DNA of 9,338 bases from an uncultured Clostridia bacterium (GTDB lineage: Bacteria; Bacillota; Clostridia; Oscillospirales; CAG-272), in the NCBI GenBank assembly GCA_945949385.1, contig CAMFEL010000078.1:1-9338 (forward strand). Direction: 5' to 3'. Positions 1-6,191 of this stretch are shown piece by piece; the first letter of the stretch is position 1, and every line of letters starts with the position of its first letter. Both the position numbers and the translations under genes were made by a program. The notes under the pieces were generated by a model. The model was not told the DNA's origin. It saw only the letters and a program-made list of their open reading frames with translations, and made no database searches.

Positions 1-23
1 TCTTATGCCCTAAGGGGGCAGTG

Positions 24-51
24 CATACTACCGGCACGGCCGGTAGTTATG
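24..51. repeat. Strong inverted repeat (hairpin) near the left edge
   Basis: CATACTACCGG at 24-34 pairs with CCGGTAG and TATG at 40-51, giving 11 base pairs with one bulged T (47) and a five-base loop (35-39). No run of T follows on either strand, so it does not look like a simple intrinsic terminator. A second, weaker hairpin lies just to its left: TGCCC at 6-10 pairs with GGGCA at 16-20. The pair lies beyond the terminator of the cellobiose phosphorylase unit. It may belong to the next transcription unit, to a convergent gene outside the window, or to a dispersed palindromic repeat. I see no open reading frame or RNA gene that I can name in positions 1-56. Confidence 0.5.
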
Positions 52-56
52 ATTCG

Positions 57-91
57 TTATAAAACCGCCCGGCCTTTCGGTCAGGCGGTTT
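57..91 (-). terminator. Intrinsic terminator after cellobiose phosphorylase
   Basis: Read on the minus strand, AAACCGCC (91-84) pairs with GGCGGTTT (69-62). The stem continues inward through a T-G wobble, a G-C pair, an A-C mismatch and two C-G pairs to a GAAA tetraloop (78-75). The descending arm runs into TTTTAT. It starts only four bases past the stop codon, as expected for the end of the radA-to-cbp unit. On the plus strand the hairpin is followed by TTTACTTTTAT, so it could also stop a converging transcript. Confidence 0.85.
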
Positions 92-95
92 ACTT

Positions 96-2537
96 TTATC
101 CCATTACAGCTTCTACTTTATGAGTTGCTCCGTCAAGCACGGGGGTAATAAGGCCGCCGCTGACGGGCTTGCCGTCAAGAGTGAGGCTTACTACTCCTTT
201 CTGTGCGTGCGCCTTATTATTGACATGGATAATATAGGTGTCGCCTCTGAATTCGCGCTTTACCGTGAATTCCTCAAGCTCGTCGGGCACGCAGGGGTCT
301 ACGCGAAGTCCGTCGTATTCCGGCATTACTCCCAGAATATAGCGGGAAACATTATAGAATGTCCACGCCGCAGTACCCGTAAGCCACGAGTTTTTAGCCT
401 CGCCGTGACGCACTGCGTCTTTACCTGCTATCATCTGCGAATACACATACGGCTCGGTGCGGTGGATCTCGCTGATGTCCTCAATATACGCGGGGCAGGT
501 CTTGCGGTATACTTCAAAAGCGCGGTTTCCGCGTCCTATTACCGTTTCCGCTATGGATATCCACGGATTGTTATGGCAGAATATGCCTGCGTTCTCCTTA
601 TATCCCGGAGGATAGGAGGAGATCTCGCCAAGCTCAACATGATAGCGGGTGTAAGGGGGATTGTTAAGCACGATTCCGTACTTTGTATCAAGGCGCTCCT
701 TTACGGAGTCAAGCGCACGGAGGGCTCTTCCCTCTTTTACGCCGATGCCCGCCATAACGCAGAAGCCCTGCGGCTCGATGAATATCTGCCCCTCCTCACA
801 TTCGCTGCTGCCTATCTTTTTGCCGAAAGCGTCATAGGCGCGCACAAACCAATCGCCGTCCCAGCCGTCGCGCATAACGGCTTCGTACATGGCGTCTACG
901 GCTTTCTTTGCCGACTTTGCCTCGTCGGTCATGCCCCGTCTGGTACACATTTCAATGTAGTCGGGACCCACCGCCACGAACATTCCTGCAATAAACACGC
1001 TTTCCGCGATTCCCGACTCAAAGTTTGCCGCGGTCTGGAAGGACTCTCCCGGAGTTTCGGAGAAGCAGTTCAGATTCAGGCAATCGTTCCAGTCGGCGCG
1101 GCCGATAAGCGGCAGCCCGTGAGGACCCAGATTGTCCGTAACATGGCAAAAACTGCGTCTGAGATGCTCCATCATGGGAGCCGCCTTTGTTTCGTCATTA
1201 TCAAAAGGAACGCTTTCGTCAAGTATGCTCCAGTCGCCTGTTTCCTTTATATACGCAGCAACGCCGAAAATAAGCCACAGGGGGTCGTCGTTAAAGCCGG
1301 AGCCAATATCGGAATTTCCCTTTTTGGTCAGGGGCTGATACTGGTGGTACGCGCTGCCGTCCTCCATTTGCGTTGCCGCAATATCGCAGATACGCTCCCT
1401 GGCGCGCTCCGGAATAAGATGCACAAAGCCGAGAAGGTCCTGTGTGGAGTCTCTGAAGCCCATACCGCGGCCGATGCCGGACTCAAAATAAGACGCGGAG
1501 CGGGACATATTGAAGGTCACCATACACTGATACTGATTCCATGTATTGACCATTCTGTCAAGCTTTTCGTCGGGGGACTTTACGCTGTATACGGAAAGAA
1601 GCTTTTCCCAATATTCTTTCAGAGCTGACAGCGCCGCGTCCACCTGTGCGTCCGTGGAGAAAGCGTTCAGCAGTTTTTCGGCGGGTGCTTTGTTTATAAC
1701 GCCCGGGGAGGCCCATTTATTATCTTTGTCGTTTTCGCAGTATCCGAGCACGAAGATAAATGAGCGCTCCTCTCCCGGTGCAAGCTCCACATTTATCATA
1801 TGAGAGCCTATGGGCGCCCAACCGGAGGCTACGGAATTCCTCGCTCTGCCCTCAATAACTGCGTCCGGCTCGCCGAAGCCGTTATACAGACCCATAAAGC
1901 TTTCGCGGTCTGTATCAAAGCCGTCTACGGGACAGTTTACGCTGAACACCGCATAGTGACTGCGCCGCTCTCTGTATTCCGTTTTGTGGTATACGGTACT
2001 GCCGCCACCCTCAATTTCCACTTCTCCGATGGAGAAATTGCGCTGGAAGTTGGTCTGGTCGTCCCATGCATTCCACAGGCAGAATTCGACAAATGAAAAC
2101 AGCTTCAGTTTTTTGGGGGCTGCAGAGGTGTTTTTCAGCACAATTCTGTGCACCTCGCAGTTATAGCCGAGAGGCACAAAGGAGGTCTGCGTACAGCTTA
2201 CTCCGTCCTTTTCGCCTCGTATTTTTGTATATCCCATGCCGTGACGGCACTCGTAAGAGTCAAGCTTTGCCTTTACGGGCATCCAGCCGGGTGTCCATAT
2301 ACTGCCGCCGTCATTTATGTAGAAATATCTGCCGCCTGCGTCGGCAGGCACATTGTTATAGCGGTAACGGGTCAGGCGGAGCATCCTTGCGTCACGGTAG
2401 AAGCAATAGCCGCCGGAGGTGTTGGATATAAGCGAAAAGAAATTTTCGCTTCCGAGATAGTTGATCCAAGGGTAGGGTGTGTCGGGACGGGTAATCACAT
2501 ATTCTCTGTCCGCGTCGTTAAAATAGCCGTATTTCAT
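96..2537 (-). CDS. cbp: Cellobiose phosphorylase (glycoside hydrolase family 94)
   Basis: Cytosolic enzyme that splits cellobiose with phosphate into alpha-glucose 1-phosphate and glucose, saving ATP compared with hydrolysis plus kinase. The 813 residues match the usual length of cellobiose phosphorylases (about 810-820) and are well short of cellodextrin phosphorylases (nearer 1000). The N-terminal beta-sandwich holds the family block YPWINYLG (22-29) and SGGYCFYRDAR (41-51). The (alpha/alpha)6 barrel carries RGMGFRDSTQDLLG (357-370) and the acid-catalyst motif ADWNDCLNLN (481-490), followed by SETPGESFQT, a context typical of cellobiose rather than chitobiose phosphorylases. The ATG is preceded by AAGGAG, whose first bases are the TAA stop of the upstream HAD gene, so the two are probably translationally linked. 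It is the last gene of its unit, and no sugar transporter or regulator gene is visible beside it. The family assignment is near certain. The exact disaccharide (cellobiose versus a close beta-glucoside) is inferred from the motifs. Confidence 0.93.
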   Translation of the reverse strand: MKYGYFNDADREYVITRPDTPYPWINYLGSENFFSLISNTSGGYCFYRDARMLRLTRYRYNNVPADAGGRYFYINDGGSIWTPGWMPVKAKLDSYECRHGMGYTKIRGEKDGVSCTQTSFVPLGYNCEVHRIVLKNTSAAPKKLKLFSFVEFCLWNAWDDQTNFQRNFSIGEVEIEGGGSTVYHKTEYRERRSHYAVFSVNCPVDGFDTDRESFMGLYNGFGEPDAVIEGRARNSVASGWAPIGSHMINVELAPGEERSFIFVLGYCENDKDNKWASPGVINKAPAEKLLNAFSTDAQVDAALSALKEYWEKLLSVYSVKSPDEKLDRMVNTWNQYQCMVTFNMSRSASYFESGIGRGMGFRDSTQDLLGFVHLIPERARERICDIAATQMEDGSAYHQYQPLTKKGNSDIGSGFNDDPLWLIFGVAAYIKETGDWSILDESVPFDNDETKAAPMMEHLRRSFCHVTDNLGPHGLPLIGRADWNDCLNLNCFSETPGESFQTAANFESGIAESVFIAGMFVAVGPDYIEMCTRRGMTDEAKSAKKAVDAMYEAVMRDGWDGDWFVRAYDAFGKKIGSSECEEGQIFIEPQGFCVMAGIGVKEGRALRALDSVKERLDTKYGIVLNNPPYTRYHVELGEISSYPPGYKENAGIFCHNNPWISIAETVIGRGNRAFEVYRKTCPAYIEDISEIHRTEPYVYSQMIAGKDAVRHGEAKNSWLTGTAAWTFYNVSRYILGVMPEYDGLRVDPCVPDELEEFTVKREFRGDTYIIHVNNKAHAQKGVVSLTLDGKPVSGGLITPVLDGATHKVEAVMG

Positions 2538-2546
2538 GGTCTCTCC

Positions 2547-3194
2547 TTATATTAAGCGAGATATGTCAAGCTCCTCAAAGCTGTTTACATAAACATCGCA
2601 GATTTCACTAATTTCTTTTTTATGGTCTGCTTCGGAATCGTCATATACTCCGCATACCTTAAAACCGCAGCTTTTCGCGGTTTTCATGGCGTGCATGGCG
2701 TCCTCAAACACCCATGTTTCGTCCGTTTCGGTGCCGAGCGCCTCTCTTGCCGCAAGAAAGATATCGGGCTTGTCCTTTCCGCTGCCGATCTCCGCGCAGG
2801 TAAGTACTCCGGAAAATTTATCCCATATTTCAAGTCTGCGCAGTGCGCCCTCAATAAGCTGACGGTAGGTGGCGGTGGCTATATACAGCTTTACCCCGCT
2901 GTCGCAAAGCGCGTCCAGAAGCTCACGCGCTCCCGGTTTCAGTTTTACTTCTTCATGATAAAATTTCACCGTTTTACGGCGGCACATTTCTTCAATATCA
3001 TCGGCGCTGCCCATTACGGGATATGTGGCGGACAAATATTCCGCGGTGTCTCTCAGGCTGAAATAGCGTATCTTATAGTCAAGCTCCCTGCCCGCGTCAA
3101 TTCCGAAAGAACGGACGAAATCGCTGCCGAAGTGCATCCACATTGACATTGAGTCTATAAGAGTACCGTCAACATCGAATATAGCGCCCCTCAT
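2547..3194 (-). CDS. HAD-superfamily phosphatase (subfamily IA), candidate thiamine monophosphate phosphatase
   Basis: 215-residue haloacid-dehalogenase-fold hydrolase. Motif I is DVDGTLID with nucleophile D7 and acid/base D9. A helical C1 cap fills about residues 15-85. Motif II is in IATATYRQ (T107), motif III is K142 in KDKPDIF and motif IV is the acidic pair E164-D165 in WVFEDAM. The cap position and length place it in subfamily IA. DVDGTLID favours a phosphatase over beta-phosphoglucomutase, and the latter would not fit a phosphorylase that makes alpha-glucose 1-phosphate. An upstream extension to 3329 is open, but it overlaps the kinase gene and is low-complexity shadow; the ATG at 3194 has a strong GGAGGGT six bases before it. 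That ATG overlaps the thiamine pyrophosphokinase stop as ATGA. The coupling suggests that it supplies thiamine from thiamine monophosphate, as shown for some HAD proteins clustered with thiamine genes. The substrate is inferred, and a general sugar or nucleotide phosphatase remains possible. Confidence 0.88.
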   Translation of the reverse strand: MRGAIFDVDGTLIDSMSMWMHFGSDFVRSFGIDAGRELDYKIRYFSLRDTAEYLSATYPVMGSADDIEEMCRRKTVKFYHEEVKLKPGARELLDALCDSGVKLYIATATYRQLIEGALRRLEIWDKFSGVLTCAEIGSGKDKPDIFLAAREALGTETDETWVFEDAMHAMKTAKSCGFKVCGVYDDSEADHKKEISEICDVYVNSFEELDISRLI

Positions 3195-3838
3195 TGTCTC
3201 ACCCTCCGGACAAAAGACTCGGCATCCTCGCTCCACATTACGATAAGTGTGCCGTCGGCAACGCCGATACGGCTTTCTCTGCCCGTAAACTCGTTGCTGA
3301 CGCCGAGAGGCACCGTGCTTGTAAGGCATACATCGGAAAGCTCGTATTTCAACCCCTCGATGGTGACACCGACAGCGCGGTCAGCCGCAAAAACCGACAC
3401 ATTTCCCTGCTTTTCTTTTTCAAAAGAAAGGCTGTTGCCGTCTCCGAAAATGCAGACGGCGTTGCCCTCGCCCCAAATCCAGCACACCGCGCCGTGGTCT
3501 GCCGCTCCCGCGCAGTTTTGCAGATTTGCCATTGTATGGTCAAGTCTGCCGCCCAGACCTCCGTATATAACAAAGGTGCGGTAACCCCGTTTCATACCCT
3601 CCGCAAGGGACAGCGCCGTATCGGTATCGTCTTTTTCGCAGGGGTGGCGGATAACTTTTCCGAAATCCGGAACATGACCCAGAGAGTCAAAATCGCCCAC
3701 TGCAAGATCGGGGGTGATACCCGCCTTTTGCAGAGCGTCAAGACCCGCGTCGGCGGCGATTATAAAATCCCCGTCTCTGCGCTCTATATACATACCCGCG
3801 GCGGTTGAGGCGCCAATTATATAACAGATTTTATTCAT
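3191..3838 (-). CDS. thiN: Thiamine pyrophosphokinase
   Basis: Transfers pyrophosphate from ATP to thiamine, giving thiamine diphosphate; a cytosolic salvage enzyme, usually a homodimer. The 215 residues match the bacterial family length. The catalytic N-terminal domain shows AADAG (28-32), GDFDS (48-52), KDDTDT (69-74) and GGLGGRLDHTMANL (93-106), the ATP/Mg- and pyrophosphate-handling motifs. The C-terminal beta-rich domain (about 130-215) contains GVSNEF (179-184), typical of the thiamine-binding half. The ATG at 3838 has AAGGG nine bases upstream. The stop TGA shares bases with the ATG of the HAD phosphatase, a four-base overlap. The DUF218 gene ends 36 bases upstream, so the gene is read as part of the radA unit. 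I see no TPP riboswitch before it, which agrees with transcription from a distant promoter. Confidence 0.95.
   Translation of the reverse strand: MNKICYIIGASTAAGMYIERRDGDFIIAADAGLDALQKAGITPDLAVGDFDSLGHVPDFGKVIRHPCEKDDTDTALSLAEGMKRGYRTFVIYGGLGGRLDHTMANLQNCAGAADHGAVCWIWGEGNAVCIFGDGNSLSFEKEKQGNVSVFAADRAVGVTIEGLKYELSDVCLTSTVPLGVSNEFTGRESRIGVADGTLIVMWSEDAESFVRRVRQ
3201..3207 (-). promoter_or_regulatory. Ribosome binding site that fixes the HAD start
   Basis: GGAGGGT on the minus strand sits six bases before the ATG at 3194, inside the end of the thiamine pyrophosphokinase gene. It supports the short HAD protein over the longer open frame reaching 3329, and supports re-initiation at the ATGA overlap. 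Confidence 0.8.
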
Positions 3839-3874
3839 ATACTGCGGCCCTTTCAGCCAAATTTATTTATGCAC

Positions 3875-4687
3875 TTATTCCGTGCCGGTCAGAAACAGCT
3901 TGACATACGCCATGTACTCGCGCACAAGCTCCGAAAACAGCCACTGCGGCATTGGATCCTTTGCCAGCACAAAATCGCCCTCAACGCCGGTGCGGGAGCA
4001 CAGCAGCTTTATCCGCGGGATATGAAAGGAATTTGACACGGATATAATGTGTCTGTCTGCTTCTCCTTCTTTTTCAAGAAGCTCCACGGAATACTTAATG
4101 TTCTGCTTTGTATTGCGCGCTCTGTCCTCTTCAAAAATGCGGCTTTCGTCAATACCGTTTTCCGTAAGGTACTTTTTCATAACATAGGCTTCCGTATAAT
4201 TTTCGCTGGGTCCCTGTGCTCCCGACACAACGCATATGCTGTCGGGGGAAGCCTCCATATATTCTATTGTTTTATCAAGTCTCTTTTTAAGCACGTTACC
4301 CGGGCGGTCATCTCTGATACCCGCGCCGTAAACGATAAATGCGCTGTTCTCGGGCACTTGGTCTGCCTTTACCTGCATTCCGCCCGCGTTCAGTATGTAA
4401 ATCACAAGGGTAAGGAAGGTGACGGTATAGAAAAGCATACCCCATGCAAAAATATTTTCCAGTACCTTGAAAAGGCGGTGAGGAAGATGCTTTTCAAAAG
4501 CCTTGCGGAAAACAACGGGAATAAGCGTTACAAGGCACCCTGCAACAGCAATGATAATGCCCCGCGCTCCCTCGGGCCAAATAATTATTTTTATAAGATA
4601 AGATACATATGCGATAAAGCCGAAGGCTCCGCAGACTATGTATATAAATTTAAGGAATTTGTTGTATCTTTTTTTAGCTTTTTCCAT
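3875..4687 (-). CDS. Membrane protein with C-terminal DUF218 (YdcF/SanA/ElyC-like) domain
   Basis: 270 residues. Three hydrophobic segments at about 12-36, 42-61 and 79-100 precede a DUF218 domain at about 114-265. The domain motifs are FIVYGAGIRDDRPGNVLKKR (117-136), VVSGAQGPSENYTEAYVMKK (153-172) and EEDRARNTKQN (186-196), followed by SVSNSFHIPRI. The family is widespread and linked in other bacteria to envelope integrity and carrier-lipid or peptidoglycan metabolism, but its reaction is poorly known. The conserved glycine-rich, acidic and Arg-Asn-Thr positions suggest an active site. The soluble domain is probably held at the membrane; which side it faces cannot be settled by eye. An in-frame TTG at 4714 could add nine residues, but the ATG at 4687 with AGGAA five bases upstream is preferred. 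It lies 45 bases after radA and 36 before thiN, so it is co-transcribed. Its role is not known. Confidence 0.85.
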   Translation of the reverse strand: MEKAKKRYNKFLKFIYIVCGAFGFIAYVSYLIKIIIWPEGARGIIIAVAGCLVTLIPVVFRKAFEKHLPHRLFKVLENIFAWGMLFYTVTFLTLVIYILNAGGMQVKADQVPENSAFIVYGAGIRDDRPGNVLKKRLDKTIEYMEASPDSICVVSGAQGPSENYTEAYVMKKYLTENGIDESRIFEEDRARNTKQNIKYSVELLEKEGEADRHIISVSNSFHIPRIKLLCSRTGVEGDFVLAKDPMPQWLFSELVREYMAYVKLFLTGTE

Positions 4688-4692
4688 TTTAT

Positions 4693-4697
4693 TTCCT
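4693..4697 (-). promoter_or_regulatory. Ribosome binding site that fixes the DUF218 gene start
   Basis: AGGAA five bases before the ATG at 4687, in the gap after radA. It favours this ATG over the in-frame TTG at 4714. The site is only of moderate strength. Confidence 0.55.
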
Positions 4698-4732
4698 ATT
4701 CGACAGGACTGCAAAAGGCTGCAGTTATGAGA

Positions 4733-6127
4733 CTAAGCATCGGCGCCCTGCGCGTTTTTCGCTTTTGCCAGAAGGGATATTAAATCGTAAACTCCCGAGA
4801 TCGGCATGATCTCTGCCCCTTTTACTTCAACAGGCTTTTTTGCAACGGTGCGTTTGGGGAGCGCAATCTGCTTAAAGCCGATCCGTGCAGCTTCCCTTGC
4901 CCTCTGTTCGGAGCAGGATACCGCTCTGACCTCGCCTGACAGACCCACCTCGCCGGAGACGATCAGGTCTGTGGGCACCGGTATATCTTTCATGGTGGAG
5001 CAAAGAGCCAATGCTATGGCGGCGTCTGCGGCAGGCTCGTCTATTCTGAGGCCGCCCACAACATTAAGGTATACGTCGCAGGCTGAAAACCTGAGACCCA
5101 GCCTTTTTTCAAGTACAGCAAGCAACAGGCACATTCTGTTGTAATCTATACCGTCAGCCATACGCTTGGGCGACGGATAGGCGCTGGGAGTGACAAGCGC
5201 CTGAATTTCGGCAATAACGGGGCGGGTGCCCTCCATAACGCATACGGCACAGCTTCCCGAAACGCCTTTCGGCCGTCCCGCAAGCAGCATAGCGGAGGGA
5301 TTGTCCACCTGAACAAGTCCTTCGTCCGTCATATCGAAAACGCCGATCTCGTTAGTGGAACCGAAACGGTTTTTTACGGCACGGACTATTCTGTGGCTCT
5401 GGCTTCTGTCTCCCTCAAAGGAAAGCACCGCGTCCACCATATGCTCAAGCACCTTGGGGCCGGCAATACCGCCCTCCTTATTCACATGTCCTACCAGCAG
5501 TACTGCGGCGCCGTCGGTTTTTGCCCGCTCTATAAAGCGGGCGGAGCACTCTCTCACCTGGGAAATGCTGCCCGCTGAGGAATCAACCGACCGGGAAACC
5601 ATGGTCTGGATGGAGTCGACTATAACCACATCTGGGGACAGCTTTTCGTATTCGTCAAGGACAGCTTCAAGATCGTTTTCCGCCAGCACAAGCACATCGG
5701 AGCCGTCACAGCCAAGCCGCTTTGCTCTGAGCTTAAGCTGACCCAGAGATTCCTCTCCCGATACATACAAAAGCTTATAATCGGAGCCGCAGCTTCCGCA
5801 AAGCTGCATAAGCAGGGTGGATTTGCCGATGCCGGGCTCGCCCGCAATAAGCACGGCGCTTCCCAGCACCAGTCCGCCGCCCAGCACTCTGTCAAGCTCG
5901 CCGATACCCGTGGACATACGGTCGCAGTCGTTTTCTTCAACCTCGGAAAAGCGTGCCGCATGAGCCGTTCTTACTTTGCGGACGGCGGTTTTGGATGAAG
6001 CGGCGGGAGCCCTGTAGGTCTCCTCCGTAAGTGTATTCCACGCTCCGCAGGAGGGGCACTGCCCCATCCATCTGGGCGTCTGATAGTCACATTCCGTACA
6101 AACATACACTTTTTTCGGCGCTTTCAT
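4733..6127 (-). CDS. radA: DNA repair protein RadA (Sms)
   Basis: RecA-related, DnaB-like ATPase that drives branch migration of recombination intermediates and helps process stalled forks and recombination. All expected parts are present in 464 residues, the normal length. The N-terminal zinc finger has C10, C13, C24 and C27. Walker A is GEPGIGKST (96-104) and Walker B is VVIVDSIQT (167-175). The RadA signature KNRFGSTNEIG starts at 252. The Lon-like C-terminal domain from about 290 includes GGLRIDEPAADAAIALAL (358-375). The open frame extends six codons further to a TTG at 6145, but the ATG at 6127 has AGGGGAG seven bases upstream and starts the protein just before the zinc finger, as is usual. 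The stop is TAG. A good sigma-A promoter lies directly upstream, making radA the first gene of a unit that continues to cellobiose phosphorylase. Confidence 0.97.
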   Translation of the reverse strand: MKAPKKVYVCTECDYQTPRWMGQCPSCGAWNTLTEETYRAPAASSKTAVRKVRTAHAARFSEVEENDCDRMSTGIGELDRVLGGGLVLGSAVLIAGEPGIGKSTLLMQLCGSCGSDYKLLYVSGEESLGQLKLRAKRLGCDGSDVLVLAENDLEAVLDEYEKLSPDVVIVDSIQTMVSRSVDSSAGSISQVRECSARFIERAKTDGAAVLLVGHVNKEGGIAGPKVLEHMVDAVLSFEGDRSQSHRIVRAVKNRFGSTNEIGVFDMTDEGLVQVDNPSAMLLAGRPKGVSGSCAVCVMEGTRPVIAEIQALVTPSAYPSPKRMADGIDYNRMCLLLAVLEKRLGLRFSACDVYLNVVGGLRIDEPAADAAIALALCSTMKDIPVPTDLIVSGEVGLSGEVRAVSCSEQRAREAARIGFKQIALPKRTVAKKPVEVKGAEIMPISGVYDLISLLAKAKNAQGADA

Positions 6128-6134
6128 ACCCTGT

Positions 6135-6141
6135 CTCCCCT
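6135..6141 (-). promoter_or_regulatory. Ribosome binding site that fixes the radA start
   Basis: AGGGGAG seven bases before the ATG at 6127. The alternative TTG at 6145 would place this site inside the coding region, so the ATG is preferred. Confidence 0.75.
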
Positions 6142-6144
6142 GCA

Positions 6145-6168
6145 ATATAATTCCAAGTGTAATTATAT
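6145..6168. repeat. Perfect 8-bp dyad overlapping the radA -10 box and start point
   Basis: ATATAATT (6145-6152) and AATTATAT (6161-6168) form a perfect inverted repeat around an eight-base centre. One arm covers the -10 box and the other lies in the predicted leader, so a protein bound here would block transcription. It may be an operator or an AT-rich coincidence. It does not resemble the GAAC-N4-GTTC LexA box of Firmicutes. Confidence 0.4.
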
Positions 6169-6190
6169 CATAGCGCCGCCCTCATTGCAA
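6162..6190 (-). promoter_or_regulatory. Sigma-A-type promoter for radA and downstream genes
   Basis: On the minus strand, TTGCAA (6190-6185, four of six matches to TTGACA) is followed by a 17-base spacer and a perfect TATAAT (6167-6162) with the extended TG one base before it. The predicted start point near 6155 leaves a leader of about 28 bases before the radA ATG. The -35 box begins one base past the amidase stop codon, leaving no room for a terminator between the two units. Confidence 0.75.
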
Positions 6191-6191
6191 G

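Noticed and set aside
120..1628. 502-codon open frame on the plus strand
   Set aside because: It lies entirely antisense to cellobiose phosphorylase, whose family motifs run through the whole region. The plus-strand translation is rich in Cys, His and Arg, shows no known motif and has no convincing ribosome site. It is a shadow frame caused by codon bias.
2544..2569. Perfect TTGACA (2569-2564, minus strand) in front of cellobiose phosphorylase as a promoter
   Set aside because: The nearest TATA-like sequence, TATAAG, is only 12 bases away, and 17 bases downstream lies the ribosome site instead of a -10 box. The sequence is also coding for LDI in the HAD protein.
2585..2600. Catabolite-repression (cre-like) site TGTAAACAGCTTTG upstream of cbp
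   Set aside because: Only the first half fits the TGWAANCGNTNWCA consensus; the central CG and the right half do not.
2547..3194. HAD protein as beta-phosphoglucomutase working with cellobiose phosphorylase
   Set aside because: Cellobiose phosphorylase releases alpha-glucose 1-phosphate, which beta-phosphoglucomutase does not use, and motif I (DVDGTLID) is of the phosphatase type.
3195..3329. 45-residue N-terminal extension of the HAD protein
   Set aside because: It overlaps the end of thiN in another frame, is Arg-rich without similarity to the family, and the inner ATG at 3194 has the best ribosome site and starts right at motif I.
3194..3808. 204-codon plus-strand open frame, and similar ones at 2622-3146, 4049-4783 and 7633-8259
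   Set aside because: Each is antisense to a gene with clear catalytic motifs (thiN, HAD, DUF218, tgt), and none carries recognisable domains.
4709..4724. CTGCA/TGCAG hairpin after radA as a terminator
   Set aside because: The stem is only five pairs and has no T run after it. The next gene follows within 45 bases, so read-through is expected.
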